From positions 242,068 to 306,067 of the forward strand of contig NZ_JAOYTH010000009.1 in the NCBI RefSeq assembly GCF_025847205.1: a stretch of DNA of 64,000 nucleotides, given 5' to 3'. Below, in pieces: positions 1 through 7,098 of the stretch. Made by a program: the position numbers and the translations under genes. Source of the stretch: Pararhizobium sp. YC-54. Its GTDB lineage: Bacteria; Pseudomonadota; Alphaproteobacteria; Rhizobiales; Rhizobiaceae. The stretch's first letter is position 1, and each line of letters opens with the position of its first letter. The notes under the pieces were generated by a model that worked only from the letters and a program-made list of their open reading frames with translations, was not told the DNA's origin and did no database searches.

Positions 1-43
1 CACACAGCCCCTATCGACGGGGCGGCAAGGGCGACGGGTCAAA

Positions 44-71
44 ACACACGACGGGATGTTCCGTTGTGTGT
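44..71. other. Stem-loop upstream of trxB
   Basis: An 11-bp stem (including one G-T wobble) closes a 6-nt loop (GATGTT) between positions 44 and 71. No T-run follows on either strand, so it is not a typical intrinsic terminator. It may be a leader structure for trxB or the end of an upstream transcript; nothing more can be said from the sequence. Confidence 0.35.
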
Positions 72-189
72 ATCTCCTCGGGCGCCCTTGAAACCGACCC
101 CGATAAATTCCTAAACTATAGGTAAGTTTATACGGCGCCGCTCCAGGCATGACTTGAGGCGCATACCGAACCGTGACAAGGATTGTTCC

Positions 190-1164
190 ATGACTGCCCG
201 ACACACCAAAGTTCTCATCATCGGCTCCGGCCCGGCTGGCTATACCGCCGCGATCTATTCGGCACGCGCCATGCTCAATCCGGTGCTGATTGCCGGCATG
301 GAACAGGGCGGCCAGCTGATGATCACCACGGATGTCGAAAACTATCCGGGCTATGCCGATCCGGTCCAGGGACCGTGGATGATGGAGCAGATGCTCAAGC
401 AGGCGCAACATGTTGGCGCCGAGATCGTCAACGACCTGGTGACAGATGTCGACATGTCGGTGCGTCCGTTCAAGCTCAAGACCGACAGCGGCACCGACTG
501 GACGGCCGATGTGCTGATCATCGCCACCGGCGCCAAGGCGAAGTGGCTTGGCATCGAGAGCGAGGCGACCTATCAGGGTTTTGGCGTTTCGGCCTGCGCC
601 ACCTGCGACGGTTTCTTCTACCGCAACAAGGACGTGATCGTGGTCGGCGGCGGCAACTCTGCCGTCGAGGAAGCGCTGTACCTGTCGAACCTTGCAAAGA
701 CCGTGACGGTCGTGCATCGCCGCGATCATTTCCGTGCCGAAAAGATCCTGCAGGAGCGGCTGTTTGCCAAGGAAAACATCAAGATCATCTGGGATCATGA
801 AGTAACCGAATATACCGGCGCGCCAGCCAAGCCGCCGATGCCGGCCTCGGTCAGCGGCGTCAAGCTGCGCAACACCAAGACGGGTGCAACCAGCGAAATG
901 CCGATCGACGGCGTGTTCGTGGCGATCGGCCATGCGCCGGCGGTCGAGCTTTTCAAGGACAAGTTGCGGCTGAAGCCGAACGGCTACCTCTGGACAGCCC
1001 CCGATTCAACTGCCACTGATGTGGCAGGCGTCTATGCGGCCGGCGACGTCACCGACGATATCTTCCGTCAGGCGATCACCGCCGCCGGAATGGGCTGCAT
1101 GGCAGCTCTCGAGGCGGAAAAATACCTGGCAGGCCATATGCCTGTCGCAATTGCGGCCGAATAG
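190..1164 (+). CDS. trxB: Thioredoxin-disulfide reductase
   Basis: FAD/NADPH-dependent cytoplasmic enzyme that reduces thioredoxin. The 324-residue product has the N-terminal FAD-binding GSGPAGYTAAIYSAR motif, the redox-active CATC (Cys136 and Cys139), an NADP-binding GGGNSAVEEALYL segment and the C-terminal FAD motif AGDV. Length matches the low-molecular-weight TrxB family. The ATG at 190 is preferred over an in-frame start at 154 because AAGGA lies at 178-182, 7 nt upstream, and the protein then begins just before the Rossmann motif. A LysR regulator of the LsrB type follows, an arrangement I associate with rhizobial chromosomes (recollection, not checked). Confidence 0.96.
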   Translation: MTARHTKVLIIGSGPAGYTAAIYSARAMLNPVLIAGMEQGGQLMITTDVENYPGYADPVQGPWMMEQMLKQAQHVGAEIVNDLVTDVDMSVRPFKLKTDSGTDWTADVLIIATGAKAKWLGIESEATYQGFGVSACATCDGFFYRNKDVIVVGGGNSAVEEALYLSNLAKTVTVVHRRDHFRAEKILQERLFAKENIKIIWDHEVTEYTGAPAKPPMPASVSGVKLRNTKTGATSEMPIDGVFVAIGHAPAVELFKDKLRLKPNGYLWTAPDSTATDVAGVYAAGDVTDDIFRQAITAAGMGCMAALEAEKYLAGHMPVAIAAE

Positions 1165-1178
1165 AAGCCGCAAAGAAT

Positions 1179-1201
1179 GGGAGCGGTCAAAGGCCGCTCC
1201 T
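1179..1201 (+). terminator. Stem-loop after trxB (possible terminator)
   Basis: GGAGCGG at 1180-1186 pairs with CCGCTCC at 1194-1200 just after the trxB stop codon. There is no downstream T-run, so termination would be weak or Rho-dependent; an RNA-stabilising 3' hairpin is equally possible. Confidence 0.4.
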
Positions 1202-1277
1202 AAGTGGGAACAGACAATCAGCCTTATGGCGGAAAACACCAGGCCGTTTTCCGCCACGAGCGCCTATGGGGGACGGC

Positions 1278-2174
1278 ATGCCGCTAGACTGGGACAAACT
1301 GCGTATTTTCCATGCGGCGGCGGAAGCGGGATCGTTCACCCATGCGGCCGACAAGCTGCACCTGTCCCAATCGGCCATCAGCCGCCAGGTGAGCTCGCTC
1401 GAGCAGGATGTCGGCATCAAGCTGTTTCATCGCCACGCCCGCGGCCTGATCCTCACCGAACAGGGCGAAATCCTCTATCGCACCGCGCATGAAGTGCTGA
1501 TGAAGCTGGAAAGCGTCAAGGTTCAGCTGACCGAGAACACCGACAAGCCGTCCGGCAAGCTGCGCATCACCACGACGGTCGGTCTTGGCCAGGGCTGGCT
1601 GACCGACAAGGTGCAGGAATTCCTGGCGCTTTATCCCGACATGCAGGTCCAGCTGATCCTCGACAACGAGGAACTGGACGTCAACATGCGCCATGCCGAT
1701 TGCGCCATCCGGCTGCGCCAGCCGCAGCAGTCCGACCTCATCCAGCGCAAGCTCTTCACCGTGCACATGCACGTCTATGCGGCACCGTCCTATATCAACA
1801 AATATGGCGAACCGCAGTCGATCGACGATCTCGACAGCCACCGCATCATCACCTTTGGCGAGCCGGCACCCAACTATCTGCTCGACGTCAACTGGCTGGA
1901 GATCGCGGGAAGAGATTCCGACAATCCCCGCCCCTCGCATCTGCAGATCAACAGCCAGACCTCGATCAAGCGCGCCTGCCTGCTCGGCATCGGCATCGCC
2001 ATGATGCCGGACTACATCGTCGGTCGCGATCCCGGCCTCATTCAACTTCCGATCGGTGCCGAGATTCCGTCGTTCGATACGTATTTCTGCTATCCGGACG
2101 AGATGAAGAACGCTGCCAAGCTGAAAGTCTTCCGCGATTTCATCGTTGCCAAGGCCCGCAACTGGGCCTTCTGA
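1278..2174 (+). CDS. lsrB: LysR-type transcriptional regulator, LsrB/VtlR type
   Basis: DNA-binding regulator of 298 residues: an N-terminal winged helix-turn-helix (about residues 1-60, including LSQSAISRQVSSLE) and a LysR substrate-binding domain (about 90-295). The N-terminus MPLDWDKLRIFHAAAEAGSF is typical of the LsrB/VtlR group, which in Sinorhizobium, Agrobacterium and Brucella controls envelope and oxidative-stress functions and activates AbcR-family sRNAs. AbcR-like sRNA genes lie about 210 nt downstream, supporting that assignment. The start at 1278 follows GGGGGA at 1268-1273 with a 4-nt spacer; the ATG at 1266 would be too close to any ribosome-binding site. Ligand and target set are not visible in the sequence. 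Confidence 0.88.
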   Translation: MPLDWDKLRIFHAAAEAGSFTHAADKLHLSQSAISRQVSSLEQDVGIKLFHRHARGLILTEQGEILYRTAHEVLMKLESVKVQLTENTDKPSGKLRITTTVGLGQGWLTDKVQEFLALYPDMQVQLILDNEELDVNMRHADCAIRLRQPQQSDLIQRKLFTVHMHVYAAPSYINKYGEPQSIDDLDSHRIITFGEPAPNYLLDVNWLEIAGRDSDNPRPSHLQINSQTSIKRACLLGIGIAMMPDYIVGRDPGLIQLPIGAEIPSFDTYFCYPDEMKNAAKLKVFRDFIVAKARNWAF

Positions 2175-2346
2175 TGCGGCCTTCGCATCTGCACAAAAAA
2201 CGTTCTCTACATTTCTTCTAGACAAACTATTGTTTTAACTTATTTTTTGCGACACCCTTGAATTTGCGAGGGTTGCAAAGAACTCAAATCGCCTGAAAAT
2301 TGCGCAGGGGTGCGTCTCACACATGGCTGACATGCATATTAAATGA

Positions 2347-2375
2347 TTGCTAGCAGCCCAAAAAACCATCATACC
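2347..2375 (+). promoter_or_regulatory. Sigma-70-like promoter of first AbcR-like sRNA
   Basis: TTGCTA (2347-2352), a 17-nt spacer and CATACC (2370-2375). The predicted start falls at about 2382, on the conserved CAGCTGATGCA block. The second sRNA copy has the same arrangement at the same distance from the same block, which supports both. Confidence 0.6.
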
Positions 2376-2381
2376 GACTGC

Positions 2382-2503
2382 AGCTGATGCATCTTGGTGG
2401 CTTTTTTCCTCCCAGTGCCACCGCAGCAGCTGTTCCCCTCTGGAGGTTTAATTACCTTCATAACTATAAAGGGCCCAAGTTTTTCTTGTGGCCCTCTTTT
2501 TTT
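2382..2503 (+). ncRNA. AbcR-like trans-acting sRNA, first copy
   Basis: About 122 nt. It contains a pyrimidine-rich CTCCCAG segment that could pair with Shine-Dalgarno sequences, a central hairpin region (GTGCCACC...GGAGG) and an intrinsic terminator at 2469-2503, with GGGCC/GGCCC arms followed by seven T residues. A 47-nt core (2403-2449) is identical to the second copy at 2611-2657. Tandem sRNAs of this kind downstream of lsrB correspond to the AbcR1/AbcR2 (alpha-r15, SmrC15/C16) family, which uses Hfq and represses ABC-transporter mRNAs. The family name is an inference from the core sequence and context; which copy is AbcR1 cannot be decided here. Confidence 0.85.
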
Positions 2504-2555
2504 GCCCTGATTTCAAGAGCATCCCTATGGTTGCATAATTTCTTGGCACGCGGCA

Positions 2556-2584
2556 TTGAATTCTCCGCGGGGCTTTCCCATATC
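2556..2584 (+). promoter_or_regulatory. Sigma-70-like promoter of second AbcR-like sRNA
   Basis: TTGAAT (2556-2561), a 17-nt spacer and CATATC (2579-2584), 5 nt before the CAGCTGATGCA block that marks the likely 5' end. The independent promoter means the two sRNAs can be expressed separately. Confidence 0.6.
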
Positions 2585-2590
2585 CAGTTC

Positions 2591-2709
2591 AGCTGATGCA
2601 CATGGTGGTCTTTTTCCTCCCAGTGCCACCGCAGCAGCTGTTCCCCTCTGGAGGTTTTTATAACCTTCACATCTAAAAGGGCCCTGTCCTCCAGTGGCCC
2701 TCTTTTTTT
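2591..2709 (+). ncRNA. AbcR-like trans-acting sRNA, second copy
   Basis: About 119 nt, starting at the same AGCTGATGCA block as the first copy and sharing its 47-nt core. The terminator differs in loop sequence but keeps GGGCC/GGCCC arms and ends in a T-run at 2702-2708. The 5' segment and the region between core and terminator differ from the first copy, so targets may overlap only in part. Predicted member of the AbcR/alpha-r15 family. Confidence 0.85.
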
Positions 2710-2778
2710 GCCCGGATTTCCCTCCCCGCCATTTTCTCGGCCGCCATTTTCACAAAGACGTGACTTGAATATCGAGAT

Positions 2779-2808
2779 ATCCCGATATATCTATCGGCAT
2801 ATCGGGAT
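2779..2808. promoter_or_regulatory. Inverted-repeat operator upstream of ArsR-type gene
   Basis: ATCCCGATAT (2779-2788) and ATATCGGGAT (2799-2808) form a perfect 10-bp inverted repeat with centres 20 bp apart, 23 nt before the ArsR-type start codon. Related half-sites (ATCGAGATA, TATCGGCAT, TTCCGATA) flank it. The position suggests autoregulation and control of the reductase gene behind it. Confidence 0.65.
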
Positions 2809-2830
2809 TTTCCGATACAGAGTTCGACAA

Positions 2831-3124
2831 ATGGACAAAGACGAAATCCTGAAAGCCCTGGCGCATCCCAAGCGCATCGAGATGCTCGGCTGGATGAAGG
2901 AGCCGGAGGCGCACTTCTCTAACCAGCATCATCCGCTCGATATGGGCATTTGTGCCAGCCAGTTCGAGCGCTGCGGCCTGTCGCAGTCCACCGTCTCCGG
3001 CCATCTGTCGATCCTGCAGCGTGCCGATCTCGTCACCACCAAACGCGTCGGCCAATGGATTTTCTACAAGCGGAACGAAGAAACAATCGCGGCGTTCCTG
3101 AAAGACATCGGCACCACGCTCTGA
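2831..3124 (+). CDS. ArsR-family winged-helix repressor, possibly thiol-based
   Basis: Small 97-residue regulator made almost wholly of an ArsR-type winged helix-turn-helix; the recognition-helix region is LSQSTVSGHLSILQRADLV followed by a wing ending WIFYKRNEE. It lacks the classic ELCVCDL metal-binding loop but has Cys41 and Cys48 just before the recognition helix. That would suit an electrophile or oxidant sensor (inference). The start at 2831 is chosen because homology begins at MDKDEILKALAHPKRIEML; the extended in-frame N-terminus from 2708 would run through the operator and has no recognisable domain. An old-yellow-enzyme reductase follows after 68 nt, so the two probably form one unit. 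Confidence 0.82.
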   Translation: MDKDEILKALAHPKRIEMLGWMKEPEAHFSNQHHPLDMGICASQFERCGLSQSTVSGHLSILQRADLVTTKRVGQWIFYKRNEETIAAFLKDIGTTL

Positions 3125-3192
3125 CCGGCAGCTTTGCCCAACGCTTTATCCTCCCAAGATAAACACCCCGCAACGAACGAAAAGGACTTCCC

Positions 3193-4317
3193 ATGACTTC
3201 CCTCTTCGACCCGATCAAGATCGGCGACATTCAGCTTGCCAACCGCATCGTGATGGCGCCCCTGACGCGCAACCGCTCGCCGGGCGCTGTTCCGAACACG
3301 CTGAACGTCACCTATTACGAACAGCGCGCCTCGGCTGGCCTGCTGATCACCGAGGCGACTGCGATCACCCATCAGGGCCAGGGCTATGCCGACGTTCCCG
3401 GCCTCTATACCAAGGAGGCCCTCGACGGCTGGAGGCAAGTTACCGGCGCCGTGCACAAGGCCGGCGGCAAGATCGTCGTGCAGATGTGGCATGTCGGCCG
3501 TATCTCGCACACCTCGCTGCAGCCGAACGGCGGCAAGCCGGTGTCCGCCTCGGCGATCCAGGCCAAGTCGAAGACCTATCTGATCAACGAAGACGGCACC
3601 GGCACATTCGCCGAAACCTCCGAGCCGCGCGCCCTCGAACTCGTAGAAATTCCGGGCATCCTCGAAGACTACCGCAAGGCCGCCCGTGCAGCCATCGATG
3701 CCGGTTTTGACGGCGTGGAAATCCATGCCGCCAACGGCTACCTGATCGACCAGTTCCTGCGCTCCGGTTCGAACGTGCGCACCGACCAGTATGGCGGCCC
3801 GATCGAAAACCGCGCCCGCTTCCTGTTTGAGGTCGTCGATGCGATCACCAGGGAAATCGGCGAAGGCCGCACCGGCATTCGCATTTCTCCGGTAACCCCG
3901 GCCAACGACAGCTCCGATCCGGATGCACAGGCGCTGTTCACCTATGTCGTCGAAGGGCTGGCGAAGTACAAGCTGTCCTACATCCACATTATCGAGGGCG
4001 CGACCGGCGGCCCGCGCGATTTCCAGCAGGGCGATAAGCCGTTCGACTACAAAGCCTTGCAGCATGCCTATGAAAAGGCCGGCGGCAAAGCCGCATGGAT
4101 GACCAACAACGGTTACGACCGCGAGCTTGCGATCCAATCCGTCGAAGAGGGCAAGACCGACCTCGTCGCCTTCGGCAAGCCGTTCATCGCTAATCCCGAC
4201 CTCGTGCAGCGCCTGAAGGACAACGCGCCGCTCAACACACCGGACCAGGCCACATTCTATGGCGGCGGCGCCAAGGGATATACCGACTATCCGCTGCTTG
4301 AGCAGCAGGTCGCGTAA
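3193..4317 (+). CDS. Old yellow enzyme family alkene reductase (NemA/xenobiotic reductase type)
   Basis: FMN-dependent, NAD(P)H-using cytoplasmic reductase of 374 residues acting on activated C=C bonds, nitrate esters, quinones or maleimides. Seen in the sequence: the N-terminal TIM-barrel start LFDPIKIGDIQLANRIVMAP, the catalytic-loop pair HAANGYLIDQFLRSGSN, and the FMN-phosphate-binding C-terminal region LVAFGKPFIANPDL. The start has a good AAAAGGA ribosome-binding site. In Escherichia coli nemA is controlled by the electrophile sensor NemR; here the adjacent ArsR-type regulator with a Cys pair would fill that role by inference. Confidence 0.92.
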   Translation: MTSLFDPIKIGDIQLANRIVMAPLTRNRSPGAVPNTLNVTYYEQRASAGLLITEATAITHQGQGYADVPGLYTKEALDGWRQVTGAVHKAGGKIVVQMWHVGRISHTSLQPNGGKPVSASAIQAKSKTYLINEDGTGTFAETSEPRALELVEIPGILEDYRKAARAAIDAGFDGVEIHAANGYLIDQFLRSGSNVRTDQYGGPIENRARFLFEVVDAITREIGEGRTGIRISPVTPANDSSDPDAQALFTYVVEGLAKYKLSYIHIIEGATGGPRDFQQGDKPFDYKALQHAYEKAGGKAAWMTNNGYDRELAIQSVEEGKTDLVAFGKPFIANPDLVQRLKDNAPLNTPDQATFYGGGAKGYTDYPLLEQQVA

Positions 4318-4323
4318 ACATCC

Positions 4324-4558
4324 ACCCTCCCCTTGAGGGGCAGGGCTATCGCATATGGGCGAGCGGTTCGCTCCCTCTTTTCCCCAGCGGGAAGAAGGTG
4401 GCCCGCAGGGCCGGATGAGGGGGGCCGCTCCGGGTTTGCCGAAGCATCCCCCTCATCGCCGCGCATGCGCTCGGCACTTCTCCCCGCGGGGGAGAAGTGG
4501 GAGACCGCGGTGGCGGCCTTCGATCCATACGCGATACCCCTGCCCTCAAGGGGGAGGC
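4324..4558. repeat. Palindromic mosaic repeat (long imperfect inverted repeat)
   Basis: The gap between the alkene reductase and the kinase is filled by one large imperfect inverted repeat. The left arm begins CCACCCTCCCCTTGAGGGGC and continues through TATCGCATATGG; the right arm, read in reverse, repeats CTCCCCCTTGAGGGCAGGGG and TATCGCGTATGG. Inner arms carry CCCCAGCGGG / CCCCGCGGGG hairpins and GATGAGGGGG blocks. This is the style of rhizobial intergenic palindromic elements. A weak 5-bp stem with seven T residues (4564-4587) follows and might end the reductase transcript. Confidence 0.75.
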
Positions 4559-4604
4559 AAACACGCCCCCAGGGCGGGATTTTTTTGACTGAAAGATGTG
4601 CGCA

Positions 4605-5405
4605 ATGTTTGATCGTTTCATCGAAGCATGGTCGCTGATGCCCGATGGAGTGCCGATCGTCACCCCTTCCAGCCGCCTCCTCGCCGTGCGCTGGAACGGC
4701 CTGCCCGCGATGCTGAAGGTTGCGACTATCGCGGAGGAAAAACGCGGCGGCCTGTTGATGCAATGGTGGGACGGCGAAGGTGCGGCGACCGTGTACGCCC
4801 ATGCGGACAACGCGGTGCTGCTCGAGCGGGCTGAAGACAAGCGCTCGCTATTGACCATGGCGATGAACGGTGAAGACGACGAGGCAAGCCGGATCATTTG
4901 CGAGACTGTTCGAACGCTGCACAAGCCCCGCGCAAAACCTTACCCGGACCTTGTTCCCCTTCATGACTGGTTCCGTGCGCTAGAACCCGTTGCACTGACC
5001 CATGGCGGCATTTTCAGGACGTCTGCCGCCGTGGCAACCGGCCTGCTTGCTGAGCCCCAAGGGGCAGGCGTGCTGCACGGCGATATCCATCACAGCAATA
5101 TTCTCGATTTCGAAGACCGGGGCTGGCTGGCGATCGACCCGAAAGGGCTGCTCGGCGAGCGCGGTTACGACTATGCCAACCTGTTCTGCAACCCGGACCT
5201 GCCGGCAACCAGGGATGTGGAAAGACTGCGTCGGCAGCTTCCCGTCGTCGCCCGGGAATCCGCGCTTGCCCCGGAACGGCTGCTGCGCTGGATCGTCGCC
5301 TATGCCGGTCTTTCCGCCGCCTGGTTCATCGAGGATGGCGGCGATCCGGGGCCAGCGCTTGGCGTTGCCGAAATCGCCGTTGCGGAACTGGCCAACGGCA
5401 GCTAA
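4605..5405 (+). CDS. Aminoglycoside/hydroxyurea phosphotransferase, APH(6) streptomycin-kinase type
   Basis: 266-residue cytoplasmic kinase-fold protein. It has the APH(6)/StrB-type core: the catalytic loop LHGDIHHSNIL, the metal-binding IDPKGLLGERGYDYAN motif and an N-terminal lobe with the ATP-binding Lys in PAMLKVA. The family phosphorylates streptomycin or hydroxyurea, but chromosomal members are often housekeeping kinases of unknown substrate, so resistance is not implied. The start is ambiguous between 4596 and 4605; 4605 is favoured by GAAAG at 4591-4595. It stands alone between a repeat and an acetyltransferase gene. Confidence 0.82.
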   Translation: MFDRFIEAWSLMPDGVPIVTPSSRLLAVRWNGLPAMLKVATIAEEKRGGLLMQWWDGEGAATVYAHADNAVLLERAEDKRSLLTMAMNGEDDEASRIICETVRTLHKPRAKPYPDLVPLHDWFRALEPVALTHGGIFRTSAAVATGLLAEPQGAGVLHGDIHHSNILDFEDRGWLAIDPKGLLGERGYDYANLFCNPDLPATRDVERLRRQLPVVARESALAPERLLRWIVAYAGLSAAWFIEDGGDPGPALGVAEIAVAELANGS

Positions 5406-5489
5406 CCGGTTTCCGGTGAGGCATGATTTACCGGCTGTACAACGCCTCTATCGCGGCTTAGAGCTTCGCCAAACTGCTGGAGAGACTTG

Positions 5490-6014
5490 ATGCACCTGCG
5501 CGACGCCGAAGACGCCGACCTGCCCGCCATCCGCGACATCTACAACGATGCCGTGCTCAATACGACGGCGATCTGGAACGATACTGAGGTGGACCTTGAA
5601 AACCGCGCCACCTGGTTGGCCGACCGCAAGCGTCTCGGCTATCCGGTTCTGGTGGCCGTTACCGATGACGGCACCATTGCCGGCTATGCCTCGTTCGGCG
5701 ACTGGCGCGCCTTCGACGGTTACCGTCATACGGTCGAGCATTCGGTCTACGTCGAGAAGAACCAGCGCGGCGGCGGCATCGGCAAGCTGCTGATGATCGC
5801 CCTGATCGAGCGCGCGGCCGCCTGCGGCAAGCATGTGATGGTGGCCGGGATCGAGGCCAACAACGAAGCCTCGATCCGCCTGCATGAAAAGCTCGGCTTT
5901 AAGATCAGCGGCCAGATGAAGGAAGTCGGCACCAAGTTCGGCCGCTGGCTGGATCTCACCTTCATGCAGCTGACCCTGCCCGAGAAAACACAAGAGGCTC
6001 CAAAAAACGCCTGA
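5490..6014 (+). CDS. GNAT N-acetyltransferase, phosphinothricin acetyltransferase-like
   Basis: 174-residue GNAT enzyme. It contains the acetyl-CoA-binding motif QRGGGIGKLLM and the family signature NNEASIRLHEKLGF, with an N-terminus (RDAEDADLPAIRDIYNDAV) typical of the Pat/MnaT (YncA) subgroup that acetylates phosphinothricin, methionine sulfone/sulfoximine or related amino acids. The ATG at 5490 has GGAGAG about 5 nt upstream; a TTG at 5487 is less likely. Actual substrate unknown. Confidence 0.85.
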   Translation: MHLRDAEDADLPAIRDIYNDAVLNTTAIWNDTEVDLENRATWLADRKRLGYPVLVAVTDDGTIAGYASFGDWRAFDGYRHTVEHSVYVEKNQRGGGIGKLLMIALIERAAACGKHVMVAGIEANNEASIRLHEKLGFKISGQMKEVGTKFGRWLDLTFMQLTLPEKTQEAPKNA

Positions 6015-6049
6015 TCGATGCTATCAAGGGCCGTCGAGATGTTTGGCGG

Positions 6050-7006
6050 ATGGTTGCTGCGCGGATGAAGTACAAAAGACAGCGGCACGAACGGGCGTGG
6101 TTTGCAGCGCTGTTTGCCGCGACCTTCTGTATCGTCACGAACTCAACCCCGCCGATAGCCATCGCGCAGCCGGAATGGCGCGTGCCGCCATGCGTCTATT
6201 CCGCCACGACGGCAGGCGCGACGCTCTGCGTGCGCGCGCGCAGCTACAGCCGCGACATCTGCACGGCGCTTGGCCATTTCGCCGAAACCAACGCCCTGCC
6301 CCCCGATTTCTTTGCCCGGTTGATCTGGAAAGAAAGCCTGTTCCGGCCGGATGCCGTCAGTCCCAAGGGGGCCGAGGGCATTGCGCAGTTCATTCCCTCG
6401 ACCGCCAAATTGCGCGGGCTCAACAATAGTTTCGACGCGCTGGAAGCCTTGGGGAAATCGGCCGAATACCTCGATGCGCTGCGTGACCGGTTCGGCAATC
6501 TCGGATTTGCCGCCGCCGCCTACAACGCCGGCGAAGGCGGGCTGGGCAGCTTTCTGGCGACCGGCAATCTGCCGTATGAAACGCGCGCCTATGTGCTTGC
6601 CATCACCGCTCATCCGATCGAGGAATGGAAGAACAATCCGCCTCAGACGCTCGACCTCAGACTCGACAAGGACAAGTCGTTCTACGATGCCTGCACCGCG
6701 CTTGCCGACAAGCGGCGCCTCAAGGAGGTGGAGTTCGAGGAGGAAGGCACCTGGGCGCCCTGGGGGGCGCAGCTGTCGGCCCATTTCCAGAAATCGGTGG
6801 CACAGCGCCTGTTCATCGCCACGGTCAGCCGCATGCCCTCGCCGCTCAACGCCGAAAAACCGCTGATCCAGCGCGAGCGCAACAGGGCTTTCGGAAACAG
6901 GCTGCGCTACACCGCCCGCATCGGCCGCCAGACGCGGGCGGAGGCCGATGCCGTATGCTCTGAAATCCGCAAAACCGGCGGCGCCTGCATCGTCTTCAAG
7001 AACTGA
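6050..7006 (+). CDS. Lytic transglycosylase, SLT domain
   Basis: Periplasmic peptidoglycan-cleaving enzyme of up to 318 residues. A signal peptide or N-anchor (AWFAALFAATFCIV) is followed by an SLT domain with the catalytic Glu in LIWKESLFRPDAVS, then GAEGIAQFIPSTA and AAAYNAGEGG, the usual goose-type lysozyme-like motifs. The C-terminal RQTRAEADAVCSEIRKTGG region resembles a SPOR-like sugar-binding segment. Two in-frame ATGs (6050, 6065) are possible; neither has a strong ribosome-binding site. It lies 35 nt after the acetyltransferase and may be cotranscribed. Confidence 0.88.
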   Translation: MVAARMKYKRQRHERAWFAALFAATFCIVTNSTPPIAIAQPEWRVPPCVYSATTAGATLCVRARSYSRDICTALGHFAETNALPPDFFARLIWKESLFRPDAVSPKGAEGIAQFIPSTAKLRGLNNSFDALEALGKSAEYLDALRDRFGNLGFAAAAYNAGEGGLGSFLATGNLPYETRAYVLAITAHPIEEWKNNPPQTLDLRLDKDKSFYDACTALADKRRLKEVEFEEEGTWAPWGAQLSAHFQKSVAQRLFIATVSRMPSPLNAEKPLIQRERNRAFGNRLRYTARIGRQTRAEADAVCSEIRKTGGACIVFKN

Positions 7007-7098
7007 ACCGTGCCACCTCAGCGGGCCCGGACTTGCGCGGCGCCGGCAGGGGGCGCTGCCGCAATGCCGTTTCGATGCGCTGGTGGAAGGCTGGTCGC

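Noticed and set aside
2387-2596. 69-residue frame over the first sRNA
   Set aside because: It lies across the sRNA and its terminator and lacks a ribosome-binding site.
4605-5405. Acquired antibiotic-resistance gene
   Set aside because: The phosphotransferase belongs to the streptomycin-kinase family, but there are no mobile elements, no composition shift and no cassette; a chromosomal housekeeping role is as likely.
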